A stretch of DNA of 41,924 nt from an uncultured Bacilli bacterium (GCA_944332725.1 CALVKO010000006.1:1-41924), one strand, 5' to 3'; shown: positions 8,146-17,021, numbered from the stretch's first letter. Notes: generated by a model from the sequence alone, not told the origin. A program made the numbers and translations.

Positions 8146-9011
8146 ATAATTATTCCATCACTTTTTTTAATCAATTTATTTAATTTATCAATTGTAAAAT
8201 CAAAAGCTTCAATAACTTGGCTATGAGTTTGTTTTTTACGCATCTTTTCTAATAAATTTTCTTCTTTAATTATTTGTGCGACACTTAACAATCTAATTTG
8301 ATTTATAAAAGATAATCTAACTAATTCTCCAACATTACTATTCCATAACCCTTGTTTTCTCAATTCAATAATATTTAAATATTCTCCATTATAAAATTTA
8401 TTTAAAACCAATTCATCTATTTTTTTATCGGATTTACATGGTTTCCATCTACCATCAATTATCTGATGATAAATATCTAATCTATCTACATCTTGAACAA
8501 CCTGAGTAATCGCATCTATTACTTTTTGTTTTATTTTTTCATCTGCATACATAAAAAATTCTACTGCTTCTTGACTTTTTAATAAGTTAGAAGATAAAAT
8601 TAATAATTGTTTAGGATCAACCACTTTAGTAACATGATTATTTACAATTTCAAATATTGGTTCGTCAAAATATCTAGTAGTAGGTATTTGAGAATATATT
8701 AAACCTGACTTTAAAATGTGTTTACCTAATTCACCATGATTATCAAAACAAAATTTATGTAATTCTATATCATTAAATGATTTCGTAACATGTGCTTGTA
8801 AAAATCTACCAACATCATGATTAAGTAAAGCAATTTTTGTAAAATCAACAAATGAATCACTAAAATTTAATTTATTTATTGTCTTTACGCCATCTACTAT
8901 TACTTCATTAGTATGAATTCTTTTTTGCTTTATTAGTTCGCTAATATCTGATTCAGTAAATGAAGAAACATATCTATCAAAATACTTTTTTGCAGTTGTA
9001 TAATATTCCAT
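8142..9011 (-). CDS. HD-domain metal-dependent phosphohydrolase
   Basis: A 289-residue soluble protein with an HD-type metal site: H33 (RIHTNEV), the HD pair in ALLNHDVGRF (H65-D66), and further His in FDNHGELGKHIL and NNHVTKVV. HD proteins of this kind cleave phosphate esters of nucleotides or other metabolites; the substrate cannot be read from sequence. It starts directly after the der stop with AAGGTGAAG as ribosome-binding site and is probably in the same transcript. Its TGA stop is embedded in the -35 of the next promoter. Confidence 0.8.
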   Translation of the reverse strand: MEYYTTAKKYFDRYVSSFTESDISELIKQKRIHTNEVIVDGVKTINKLNFSDSFVDFTKIALLNHDVGRFLQAHVTKSFNDIELHKFCFDNHGELGKHILKSGLIYSQIPTTRYFDEPIFEIVNNHVTKVVDPKQLLILSSNLLKSQEAVEFFMYADEKIKQKVIDAITQVVQDVDRLDIYHQIIDGRWKPCKSDKKIDELVLNKFYNGEYLNIIELRKQGLWNSNVGELVRLSFINQIRLLSVAQIIKEENLLEKMRKKQTHSQVIEAFDFTIDKLNKLIKKSDGIII

Positions 9012-10322
9012 TTATTCTTCACCTTTATTTTTAAATTGTAAAATAATTGGTGTTCCTTCAAAGTCAAATGACTCCCTTATTTTATTTTCTAAATATCTTT
9101 CATATGAAAAATGAATTAATCCTTTACTATTAACTTGAATATTGAATTTTGGTGGTCTATTAGAAACTTGATTACAAAAATAAATTTTTAATCGTTTGCC
9201 TTTATATGAAGGCGGTAAATTAAGATTATATGCATCTTTAATACAATCATTGATTAAATTGGTTGCTATCATTTTAGTACTGTTATTATAAACTTTGATT
9301 ATTTCCGGCATTAATGTATGCATTCTTTTACGAGTTTTAGCAGATAAAAATACTATAGGAGCATATGGCATAAATTGAAAATTATTTCTTATATCTTTAA
9401 TGAATTTTTTCATATTTTCATCTTTATTATCAATAACATCCCATTTATTAACAACTATTACTATTGGTTTACCCGCTTCTATTGCATATCCTGCTATATG
9501 TTTATCATGTTCTATTATTCCTGTTTCAGCATCAATTACTAATAAACAAACATCTGACCTATCAATTGCTTTCATGCTTCTTAATAAACTATATTTTTCT
9601 ACAGTTTCATAAATTTTACCTTTTTTACGCATTCCTGCCGTATCGATAACAACAAATTTTTGGTTATGATAGGTAAAAGGAGTATCTATTGCATCTCTTG
9701 TTGTTCCTGCAATATTACTAACAATAACTCTTTCTTCATTTAATATTGCATTAACTAAACTACTTTTTCCAACATTTGGTCTTCCAATTACACTAAATTT
9801 AATAACATCATTTTCTTCTTCTTCATACTCTTTAAAATCCTTAGTTATTTCTAATAATAATTCATATATTCCTTCATTTTGTTCCGAACTAATATTTATA
9901 TAATTATCAAATCCTAATTCATAAAAATCATAAATATTATCTTTTGCTAATTTACTATCTATTTTATTTACTGCAACAATTATTTTTTTGCCCGATTTTA
10001 AAAGCATATCCTTAACAACTAAATCATTTTGAGTTATTCCTTCTTTAGCATCAACAACAAACACAATAATATCTGCTTCGTTAATCGCTATTTCGGCTTG
10101 TGATTTAATTTCTTCATTAAAATTTTCATCACTTATATCAATACCACCAGTATCAATCAAGTGAAAAGAATATTTATCAAAATTAACATCGCCATATATT
10201 CTATCACGAGTGATTCCTGGAATATCTTCAATTATAGCCACCTTAGTTCCTATTAAACGATTAAATAATGTACTCTTTCCAACATTAGGTCTTCCTACTA
10301 AAGCAACAACAGGTTTTTTCAT
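9012..10322 (-). CDS. der: Ribosome-assembly double GTPase Der (EngA)
   Basis: Der has two tandem GTPase domains and a KH-like C-terminus and is needed for 50S assembly. Both P-loops are clear (GRPNVGKST at residues 10-18 and GRPNVGKSS near 182), with G3 DTGG and DTAG and G4 NKID and NKWD. The C-terminal KH-like region has NRPPKFNIQVN. At 436 residues it has the normal length. GGTGAT lies three bases before ATG, and the start overlaps the preceding small gene by four bases. Confidence 0.97.
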   Translation of the reverse strand: MKKPVVALVGRPNVGKSTLFNRLIGTKVAIIEDIPGITRDRIYGDVNFDKYSFHLIDTGGIDISDENFNEEIKSQAEIAINEADIIVFVVDAKEGITQNDLVVKDMLLKSGKKIIVAVNKIDSKLAKDNIYDFYELGFDNYINISSEQNEGIYELLLEITKDFKEYEEEENDVIKFSVIGRPNVGKSSLVNAILNEERVIVSNIAGTTRDAIDTPFTYHNQKFVVIDTAGMRKKGKIYETVEKYSLLRSMKAIDRSDVCLLVIDAETGIIEHDKHIAGYAIEAGKPIVIVVNKWDVIDNKDENMKKFIKDIRNNFQFMPYAPIVFLSAKTRKRMHTLMPEIIKVYNNSTKMIATNLINDCIKDAYNLNLPPSYKGKRLKIYFCNQVSNRPPKFNIQVNSKGLIHFSYERYLENKIRESFDFEGTPIILQFKNKGEE

Positions 10323-10777
10323 ATTATCACCTTCTTACTTGATTTCATTATTTCCTTAACTCTATCACCATATATAATTTTACTACATTCAATTATTTTA
10401 TTCAAAATATTTTTATCTGTTATTTTAAAATACAATTTATTGTTTTGTTTATAAATAATTGATTTACTTAGTAGTTCTTTATCTAAATATTCATAATCTA
10501 TTTCATATAAAAATGTTGTTTTATTTACTTTTATTTCCATATCAATTTGATTGAAATAGTTATAATAATCCAAATCTTCATTTTCTATTTCAATTATACT
10601 ACCATAATTATTATCTATATATACATTAATATCATAATAACCATTTAATTCCAAATTATATTTATTTTTTATTCTTAAAAATAATTTTTTAAAATAAATA
10701 TCTAAATTAACTTTATCTAAGTCTAACTTTTTATTTAAAAAAACAATAATTTTATTGTCTTTAAAAACTACTTTCAC
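10319..10777 (-). CDS. Unrecognised 152-residue protein upstream of der
   Basis: I do not recognise this family. The protein is soluble, charged and rich in Ile, Lys, Asn and Tyr, with alternating hydrophobic patterns that suggest mixed alpha/beta structure (KVVFKDNKIIVFLNKK; YDINVYIDNNYGSIIEI). It uses GTG as start, with GGTGAT exactly three bases upstream as in neighbouring genes. It overlaps der by four bases, which implies translational coupling to the GTPase. It lies 33 bases after engB and so is likely on the engB transcript. Confidence 0.7.
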   Translation of the reverse strand: MKVVFKDNKIIVFLNKKLDLDKVNLDIYFKKLFLRIKNKYNLELNGYYDINVYIDNNYGSIIEIENEDLDYYNYFNQIDMEIKVNKTTFLYEIDYEYLDKELLSKSIIYKQNNKLYFKITDKNILNKIIECSKIIYGDRVKEIMKSSKKVII

Positions 10778-10810
10778 TTTATCACCTAAAATAGTTTATG
10801 ATATTATTTA

Positions 10811-11392
10811 TTAAATCGTTCGTTCAATTTTTTGATGAATTTCATCTTTACCTACTTTAGTAACATTACTAAACATTACAAATTCATCACCGACAACTAA
10901 ATCTAAATCTTCTAACAAAATTGTTCTTTGTTGTTGTTGTTTTGTAATCGGTATTTTATCTACTTTAGTGGCTACTATGGTAACTGGCAATTTATAATAT
11001 TTTAAAAAATTATACATCATAATATCATCATTAGATAATTTGTGTCTAAAATCAACTAACATAAAAACTTGTTTTAAATTTTTTCTATTAGTTAGATAAT
11101 CTTCCATCATTAAACCAAATTTTTTTTGCTTCTTCTTATTAACTTGTGCATATCCATAACCAGGAGCATCAACTAAGTAAAACTGATTATTTACCAAATA
11201 GAAATTAATTGTTTGTGTTTTTCCAGGTGTAGCAGATGTTCTTGCATAATTTTTTCGATTTATTAAAGTATTGATAAAACTACTTTTCCCAACATTAGAT
11301 CTCCCTACTAATAAAAATTCTGGCTTATTATCAGTAGGATATTGACTACGTCTAACTGCACTTATTTCCAAATTAACTGAATTAATTTTCAT
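10811..11392 (-). CDS. ysxC: Ribosome biogenesis GTPase EngB (YsxC/YihA)
   Basis: A small circularly conserved GTPase needed for late 50S assembly in Bacillus. The 193-residue protein has P-loop GRSNVGKSS (about 30-38), the typical SATPGKTQTINFY (G2), DAPGYGYAQV (G3), and TKVDK (G4). AGGGGTGA precedes ATG 11392. It has its own near-perfect sigma-A promoter (11418-11446) and begins a transcript that probably continues through the 152-residue gene, der and the HD gene. Confidence 0.95.
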   Translation of the reverse strand: MKINSVNLEISAVRRSQYPTDNKPEFLLVGRSNVGKSSFINTLINRKNYARTSATPGKTQTINFYLVNNQFYLVDAPGYGYAQVNKKKQKKFGLMMEDYLTNRKNLKQVFMLVDFRHKLSNDDIMMYNFLKYYKLPVTIVATKVDKIPITKQQQQRTILLEDLDLVVGDEFVMFSNVTKVGKDEIHQKIERTI

Positions 11393-11417
11393 TTTAATTC
11401 ACCCCTTAAACTATTTA

Positions 11418-11446
11418 ATTATAACATTGTGAATAATAAATGTCAA
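11418..11446 (-). promoter_or_regulatory. Consensus sigma-A promoter of ysxC
   Basis: TTGACA (11446-11441), exactly 17 bases, TATAAT (11423-11418), preceded by TGT (extended -10). Every hexamer base matches consensus. It lies two bases after the stop of the upstream gene. Confidence 0.9.
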
Positions 11447-11448
11447 AG

Positions 11449-12000
11449 TTACTTTATATATGTTTTTCCTTCGCCTAATAGCATACATTGTAATCTTTGT
11501 TTACGCTCATTTTCAACTGAATGATAATATTGATAATACATATATTCAAATTTTGAAATAGTGTCATCTGTTAAATTATCAATAAACTTATCTTGTAACA
11601 TCAATATTTTTTCTTTAGTACGTTCACTAAATATTTTTAGACTATAATATTTTATTATTTCCTCAACTTTATCAATTGGAACATCAAAATAAAATGATAA
11701 TTCTACTAATCTTTCAATTTCATTATAAATTTTATTATATTCATCAATAGGCATTTCTGTCATATAACTTCCTAATAACAAATTAGCACTTACTTGTTTT
11801 CCATCATATATTGTTAGAAAATCAATAGGCTTTTCCCCATTACTACTATTTGGAACCATTGTAAAATATTGATACAAATAATTTAAATACTTTGTATAGC
11901 ATCTATAACAATAACCATTAATTGGATTTTTTAATACTATTTTTCTTGAATCAAATAAAAATTTTTTTAATTCTGAATTAACAATATTAATATGTATCAT
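11449..12000 (-). CDS. Unrecognised 183-residue protein
   Basis: I do not recognise this protein. It has a CYRCYTKYLNYLYQYF segment (two Cys near residue 30) and a mostly helical, Tyr-rich body with no signal peptide or membrane helix. The ATG at 12000 is preceded by GGGGGA and by a TGT-TATAAT extended -10 at 12028-12020, so it appears to have its own promoter. It stands between ysxC and the 142-residue gene below. The stop lies two bases from the -35 of ysxC. Confidence 0.65.
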   Translation of the reverse strand: MIHINIVNSELKKFLFDSRKIVLKNPINGYCYRCYTKYLNYLYQYFTMVPNSSNGEKPIDFLTIYDGKQVSANLLLGSYMTEMPIDEYNKIYNEIERLVELSFYFDVPIDKVEEIIKYYSLKIFSERTKEKILMLQDKFIDNLTDDTISKFEYMYYQYYHSVENERKQRLQCMLLGEGKTYIK

Positions 12001-12028
12001 AACACTTCCCCCTAGTTAAATTATAACA
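12001..12028 (-). promoter_or_regulatory. Compact promoter plus RBS of the 183-residue gene
   Basis: TGT-TATAAT (12028-12020), seven bases, GGGGGA (12012-12007), six bases, ATG. Extended -10 with no obvious -35. Confidence 0.55.
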
Positions 12029-12035
12029 CACAATT

Positions 12036-12464
12036 TTATTTTTTTATATAATTATTTTTTTCTGATACAAATTTCCCTATTCTACTATCAAATAAGAACT
12101 CATAAGAACTTGTCTTTTCATCAAAAGTAATAATATATTTTTCAGTAAATGGTTCAAAAGTAACCTTATCCGTTTTGAAGATATTAAAAAAAGTTTCAAT
12201 TTTTAATTTAGTTTTGTATATATCATTTTGTTCTGAATAAAATCCTGGTATAACTAAATATTTAAAACAATACTTGTCATCATTATCAATTAAATTTAGC
12301 ATTTTTAAAATTATTGGTATCCAATCGGATGTGCAATGACCGACAATAGCAATTTTTTTAGTTTCTTCATATAATAATATTCCAAAACAAGTAGCTAATG
12401 CATGTGTACCAATAATAGGATATTCTTCACTCGAAATTCCAACTTCATTCATTTCAACTATCAT
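12036..12464 (-). CDS. Unrecognised 142-residue protein, faintly CheD-like
   Basis: The N-terminal part reads GTHALATCFGILLYEE followed by IAIVGH. This resembles the CheD glutamine-deamidase core, in which a Thr/Ser-x-LGSC segment precedes a strand and a catalytic His. No chemotaxis gene is present and the rest does not match CheD, so this is only a fold hint. It is soluble. GGTGAT lies three bases before ATG. No promoter-like -10 precedes it; the tmRNA terminator lies immediately upstream, so its transcription start is unclear. Confidence 0.6.
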   Translation of the reverse strand: MIVEMNEVGISSEEYPIIGTHALATCFGILLYEETKKIAIVGHCTSDWIPIILKMLNLIDNDDKYCFKYLVIPGFYSEQNDIYKTKLKIETFFNIFKTDKVTFEPFTEKYIITFDEKTSSYEFLFDSRIGKFVSEKNNYIKK

Positions 12465-12478
12465 TATATCACCATATT

Positions 12479-12520
12479 AAAAACCACCAAATGTGGTTTA
12501 TTTTTCATTTGGTGGAGTCG
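12479..12520 (-). terminator. tmRNA terminator overlapping the encoded CCA end
   Basis: On the minus strand CCACCAAAT pairs with ATTTGGTGG around an A-rich loop and is followed by TTTTAA. The left arm is made of the tmRNA's own 3'-terminal CC-ACCA bases, so processing must cut within the hairpin. Confidence 0.75.
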
Positions 12521-12852
12521 AGGGGAATCGCACCCCTGTCCGAAAATATAAAGATTAAAGTTCTACAAGTTTAGATAATTTGCTAATGTCCTAAATAATA
12601 ATAAATTATCAAAATTTTATTTAGTAATTCTTATCTTAATTCATCAATAATTCTAAGAAAAAATTATCAATATAACTCACTAATCGAGCCTCTTTTATAT
12701 TCCGTGAGTAAAAATATAAAGAAGCAGCCTTCTAATATATTAAGCGAAAGCTAATTGATTTCTGTTTCCAGTTATTTTTAAGTTTGAATGTTTCGTATAT
12801 CTTACGACTTGCCCTTTAAAAATTATTATTTCCGTCGAAACTAGACGACCCC
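12510..12852 (-). ncRNA. ssrA: Transfer-messenger RNA (tmRNA, ssrA)
   Basis: The RNA frees stalled ribosomes with SmpB. The acceptor stem is intact: 5' GGGGUCG pairs with CGACUCC before an encoded ACCA (3' end 12510). The TPsiC-arm GGACAGGGGTGCGATTCCCC and the D-like GUCUAGUUUCGACGG are typical. Before the tag frame, TTAAAAATAACTGG closely matches the B. subtilis resume-site context TTAAATATAACTGG. Reading from GGA gives GNRNQLAFA then TAA, so the predicted tag including the tRNA-borne Ala is AGNRNQLAFA. It is 343 nt and follows smpB directly under its own promoter. Confidence 0.95.
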
Positions 12853-12854
12853 AT

Positions 12855-12892
12855 GTGGTATAAATTATACCACAAAATATTATTTTTTTCAA
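12855..12892 (-). promoter_or_regulatory. ssrA promoter with palindrome over the -10
   Basis: TTGAAA (12892-12887), 17 bases, TGG-TATAAT (-10 at 12869-12864). The -35 contains the TGA stop of smpB. A perfect 19-base palindrome (GTGGTATAAATTATACCAC, 12855-12873) spans the -10 and could be an operator or a chance product of AT-rich sequence. Confidence 0.75.
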
Positions 12893-13326
12893 ATTGCTTT
12901 TAATTCTTTAGCTATTTGTCTTTCAATATCTTTTTTCTTAATAGTTTCTCTTTTATCATAATTCTTTTTACCTTTAGCTAAGCCTATTAATAATTTCGCT
13001 TTGCTACCTTTAAAATATAATTTAATCGGTACTAAAGTAAATCCTTCTATTTCTAATTTATCTCTTAATTTTAATATTTCTTTTTTATGCATTAATAATT
13101 TTCTAGTTCTAGTTTCTTCATGATTAAATCTATTTCCCTGTTCATAATGACTAATATGCATATTAAGAATAAATATTTCATTATTCTTAATAATTGCATA
13201 ACTATCTTTTAAATTACATTTACCAAGTCTTATTGATTTAATTTCAGTACCAGTTAAAACTATGCCTGTTTCAAAGGTATCAATAATTTCATAATCAAAA
13301 TTAACTTTCCTGTTTAGTATCTCCAT
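12889..13326 (-). CDS. smpB: tmRNA-binding protein SmpB
   Basis: SmpB brings tmRNA to stalled ribosomes. The 145-residue protein has the N-terminal NRKVNFDYEIIDTFETGIVLTG pattern with GTEIKSIR, the central HISHYEQGNRFNHE, and the C-terminal GLAKGKKNYDKRETIKKKD tail that mimics the mRNA path. It overlaps the end of rnr by 26 bases, and ssrA follows it. The rnr-smpB-ssrA order is common in Bacillota and matches the known link between RNase R and trans-translation. Confidence 0.96.
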   Translation of the reverse strand: MEILNRKVNFDYEIIDTFETGIVLTGTEIKSIRLGKCNLKDSYAIIKNNEIFILNMHISHYEQGNRFNHEETRTRKLLMHKKEILKLRDKLEIEGFTLVPIKLYFKGSKAKLLIGLAKGKKNYDKRETIKKKDIERQIAKELKAI

Positions 13327-15409
13327 CTCTTACCACCTCGAAGTCAATTGTTCTTTTTTCTTTATCGGCTGCTACAACTCTTATTCTAATACTATCACCT
13401 AATCTAAATCCACGTTTATCTTTATTGCCTCTTATTGTAAATGTTGTTTCATCATAAGTGTAATAATCACCTTTAATACTATCTAATCTAACTAATCCTT
13501 CAATTAAATTAGGCAATTCGACAAACATTCCAAAATTCATAACCGAACTAATAATTCCATCAAATTCTTCACCTATGTGATCCATCATATATTCCGCTTT
13601 TTTCATATCATCAACTGCTCGCTCACATTCAATACTTCTTCTTTCCATATTAGATGTATGTTCAGCTACAAAAGGTAATTCTCTTTCATAAAAATTAATT
13701 GTTTCATTATTTATATTATTGTCAAATACATAAGTGTGTAATAATCGATGGACAGTAGTATCAGGATATCTTCTAATTGGTGAAGTAAAATGAGTATAAC
13801 ATTTACTTGCAATACCAAAGTGACCTATATTATTAGTGTCATATATAGCTTTCTGCATACTTCTTAATAATAATGAAGACAATAAATGAAATTCTTTTTT
13901 ATCCTTTAATTGACCTAATATATCTTGCATAGTTTTAGGAGTTAATCTATTTATATCTGCTTTAACTTTATAACCTAATATATTTAAAAATCTCATAAAA
14001 TTACTTATTTTTTCTTCACTAGGTTCACCATGGATACGATAAATAAATGGTAATTCCATATAATAGATATGAGTCGCTATTGTTTCGTTAGCTACTATCA
14101 TAAAGTCTTCAATTAATTTTTCTCCTTCACCACGATATCTTAATGTTACATCAACTGCTTTTCCTTTATCATCTACTATTATTTTAGATTCGTCAATATC
14201 AAAATCAATATAACCTCTTTTTTCTTTATTTTTACGAAGAATATGGGCTAAATCTAACATCATTCTTAATTTTTCTTCATATTCTTCATAGCCATCTGGC
14301 ACGATATTTTCTTCTAATATTTTATTAACATTTTTGTATGTCATTTGTTTTCTAGATCTAATAACAGTTTGTAATATATCATAATCAACAACATTACCAT
14401 TTTTATCTATTTCCATAATGCAAGATAAGGCTAATCTATCAACACCAGGATTTAATGAACAGATGCCATTAGATAGTTTATGAGGTAACATTGGAATTAC
14501 TCTATCAGCTAAATAAACGCTAGTTCCTCTATCAAATGCTTCACTATCTAGTGATGTGTTAGGTCTTACATAATAACTTACATCTGCTATATGAACACCT
14601 AATTTGTAATTATCGCCTATTTTTTCAATTGATATAGCATCATCGATATCTTTAGTATCATCGCCATCAATTGTAAATATCATTTCATTTCTTAAATCAG
14701 TTCGATTAACTAAATCTTTTTCTAAAACTTCATCTGGTATATTATTTACTTCTTCCATTGTTTTATCACTAAAAGTATCAGGAATACCCATTTCATTAGT
14801 AATAGATAATATATCAACACCCGGATCATTTTTATGACCTAATATTTTTATTACATCACCTTTATAGTTATTATCTTTTAATTTATTAGTTATTTTTACT
14901 AAAACTTTATGACCTGGCATAGCTCCCATAGTTTTATCTAATTTAACTGTAATTTTAACCCTTTCATCATCTAAATCAACATAAGGAGTATTTTTATTAT
15001 AATACACTTCTCCTACCATTTGTTTAAATTTACGATCTACTATTTTAACTATCCTACCTTCTAAATCAATACCTTTTGGCGATGTTATTTCAACTATTAC
15101 TCTATCCCCATGAATAGCGCCATTCATATTAGTTGGTGCAATAAAAACATCGTCATCACCATCGATATCGACAAAACCATAACCTTTTTTATTAGCAATC
15201 ATCGTTCCTAGTTTTAAATGACTATTGGTAAATAATAAATAATTATTTTTTTTCGTACGATATATTTTTAAACTATCTTCCATCTCATTTAATACTTTCA
15301 ATAATTGTTTTAATTCATCTACTGAATTAAATCCTAATTCATCATTAATTTCTTCAACAGATAATGCCTTATCAGTGTTTTTTAATAATTCTATAATTCT
15401 TTCTTCCAT
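13301..15409 (-). CDS. rnr: Ribonuclease R
   Basis: 3'-5' exoribonuclease of the RNB family that degrades structured RNA. The 702-residue protein contains an N-terminal winged-helix region, cold-shock-like OB folds (KKGYGFVDIDGDDDVFIAP about residues 74-92), and the RNB core with metal ligands in FTIDGDDTKDIDDAISIE. A second block is DRGTSVYLADRVIPMLP, then FTSPIRRYPDTTVHR. An S1 domain (FDGIISSVMNFGMFVELPN) closes it. GGAGG is correctly placed. It follows a membrane-protein gene and rmuC in one run, with smpB overlapping its 3' end. Confidence 0.97.
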   Translation of the reverse strand: MEERIIELLKNTDKALSVEEINDELGFNSVDELKQLLKVLNEMEDSLKIYRTKKNNYLLFTNSHLKLGTMIANKKGYGFVDIDGDDDVFIAPTNMNGAIHGDRVIVEITSPKGIDLEGRIVKIVDRKFKQMVGEVYYNKNTPYVDLDDERVKITVKLDKTMGAMPGHKVLVKITNKLKDNNYKGDVIKILGHKNDPGVDILSITNEMGIPDTFSDKTMEEVNNIPDEVLEKDLVNRTDLRNEMIFTIDGDDTKDIDDAISIEKIGDNYKLGVHIADVSYYVRPNTSLDSEAFDRGTSVYLADRVIPMLPHKLSNGICSLNPGVDRLALSCIMEIDKNGNVVDYDILQTVIRSRKQMTYKNVNKILEENIVPDGYEEYEEKLRMMLDLAHILRKNKEKRGYIDFDIDESKIIVDDKGKAVDVTLRYRGEGEKLIEDFMIVANETIATHIYYMELPFIYRIHGEPSEEKISNFMRFLNILGYKVKADINRLTPKTMQDILGQLKDKKEFHLLSSLLLRSMQKAIYDTNNIGHFGIASKCYTHFTSPIRRYPDTTVHRLLHTYVFDNNINNETINFYERELPFVAEHTSNMERRSIECERAVDDMKKAEYMMDHIGEEFDGIISSVMNFGMFVELPNLIEGLVRLDSIKGDYYTYDETTFTIRGNKDKRGFRLGDSIRIRVVAADKEKRTIDFEVVRDGDTKQES

Positions 15410-15418
15410 ATAAACCTC

Positions 15419-15970
15419 CTACAAATTGTCAATTAAAAATCTAACTAGTAATTTTTTATTTTTAAATTCAAAAATAAAACTTAATATAAACAAAATATTT
15501 CCAAATAATGCAATAATAATATCATTCATTGTATCATATACACCAGTTTCTCTTCTTTGCATGTCAGAATTAAATATATTATCAATTGTAAATTCACACA
15601 CTTCCCATAATCCTGAAGTGGCTAATGAAAAGATAAAAATAAATAAACAACTAAATATTATATTATTAAATTTTTTAAATTTTTTTAATAATATAACAGC
15701 CAATAAACTAGATAAAAATCCCCAAAGAAAATGTGCAAAGTTATCATACCAATAAACAGTTTTATATAAATGTAATTGAAATCCTAAAAATAAAGCAAGA
15801 AAACCAAATATTAAATATAAAAGTGTAATTATTGGTTTTAATTTTAAAATAAAGGGAATTATTATATATAAACTAAATAATAATAATGTAACATCCTTAT
15901 ATATAAATGAAAACAAAAATGAAATAAAACAAAATACAAAGGAAATTATTATATTTATTTTATTCAACAT
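15419..15970 (-). CDS. Multi-pass membrane protein, YjdF/DUF2238-like
   Basis: A 183-residue protein with five or six hydrophobic helices. Conserved polar positions inside the membrane part are diagnostic of the YjdF/DUF2238 group: WYDNFAHFLWG (about residues 74-84), GLWEVCEFTIDN, and TGVYDTMNDIIIALFGN with its paired Asp residues. The function of the group is unknown. ATG 15970 lies inside the end of rmuC and is preceded by GGAGAAAA, so the gene is coupled to rmuC; rnr begins nine bases after its stop. Confidence 0.75.
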   Translation of the reverse strand: MLNKINIIISFVFCFISFLFSFIYKDVTLLLFSLYIIIPFILKLKPIITLLYLIFGFLALFLGFQLHLYKTVYWYDNFAHFLWGFLSSLLAVILLKKFKKFNNIIFSCLFIFIFSLATSGLWEVCEFTIDNIFNSDMQRRETGVYDTMNDIIIALFGNILFILSFIFEFKNKKLLVRFLIDNL

Positions 15971-17021
15971 CTATTTTCTCCATTTCTACTTGATTAATTG
16001 AATTAAATCTTTTCGTTATTTTATCAGTTGTTGTATGTATTTCTTTAACATCTTTACTTACTGTTTCAATACTACGATATAACTTGTCCCATCTTTCTTT
16101 ATATCTACTAAATTCATTACTTAATAATTTTAATTCATTATGAATAACTGTTGTATATTTATCTCGTTCCATATTTTTTATTATTACTTGAATTGTTGTT
16201 AAGGTACTAATTAAAGTAGTTGGACTAGTAATCCACACTCTTTTTTTATAAGCATACTCAATGATGTCTGGATGATGGGCATTAACTTCCGCAAAGATTG
16301 CTTCAGCAGGTAAAAATAAAATCGCTTGATCTGATGTTACGTCATCAATTATATATTTACTTGCTATTGCATCAATATGCTTTTTCATATCTGCTCTAAA
16401 TAGTTTTTCTGCTTGTTCTCTAATACTTATTTCATTTTTTCTATCAGTCATCATCTGATAATGTTCTAATGGAAATTTAGAATCAATAGCAATAGTCCCT
16501 AGTGGAAGAGGCGCAAATAAAACGCAATCTGCTATTGTATCATTATTAAACTTATACTGCATCTTATATATTTTATCGTTATCACCAAATATATTATACA
16601 TAATATTTTTTAAATTAACTTCCCCAAATATTCCTCTTGTTTTTTTATCAGTTAAAATACTTTGTAAAGATATAATATCACTAGATAAATTATCAATTTT
16701 CTTTTGGGCTTCATCTATTTTAGATAATCTTTCTAAAACATTAGTAAATGTTTTATTAGTTTTTTCAAAATTTTCATCTAGTCGTTCATTAACTTTATTA
16801 TTGATTAAAGTTAACTTATTATCTAATTTATCATTTAGTTTATCAAAGTCATTAGTCAAATCTCGACTAAAAGATGTTTTAAATTCACTAACTTCTTTTA
16901 CAACATTTGTCTCTAATTTTCCTAATCTTTCTGTTATATTTGATTCATTAATATTTTTAGACAATGATAAAATACAAACTATCAAAATAACTATTAATAA
17001 AATAATTATTATATATTCCAT
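15960..17021 (-). CDS. rmuC: RmuC-family DNA recombination protein
   Basis: RmuC family proteins limit rearrangements at inverted repeats in E. coli and have a PD-(D/E)XK-like core. The 353-residue protein has an N-terminal membrane anchor (residues 2-20), a long coiled coil (about 30-120) and the family core GIFGEVNLKNIMYNIFG, AIDSKFPLEHYQ and QAILFLPAEAIFAEV. Start ATG 17021 has GGTGAT three bases upstream and an extended -10 six bases before that. It begins the rmuC-membrane protein-rnr-smpB run. Confidence 0.93.
   Translation of the reverse strand: MEYIIIILLIVILIVCILSLSKNINESNITERLGKLETNVVKEVSEFKTSFSRDLTNDFDKLNDKLDNKLTLINNKVNERLDENFEKTNKTFTNVLERLSKIDEAQKKIDNLSSDIISLQSILTDKKTRGIFGEVNLKNIMYNIFGDNDKIYKMQYKFNNDTIADCVLFAPLPLGTIAIDSKFPLEHYQMMTDRKNEISIREQAEKLFRADMKKHIDAIASKYIIDDVTSDQAILFLPAEAIFAEVNAHHPDIIEYAYKKRVWITSPTTLISTLTTIQVIIKNMERDKYTTVIHNELKLLSNEFSRYKERWDKLYRSIETVSKDVKEIHTTTDKITKRFNSINQVEMEKIDVE

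Noticed and set aside
15426-15755. Plus-strand open frame opposite the YjdF-like gene, and similar frames opposite nusA, infB, der and VirD4
   Set aside because: These mirror strongly supported minus-strand genes, and have no ribosome-binding site or recognisable product.
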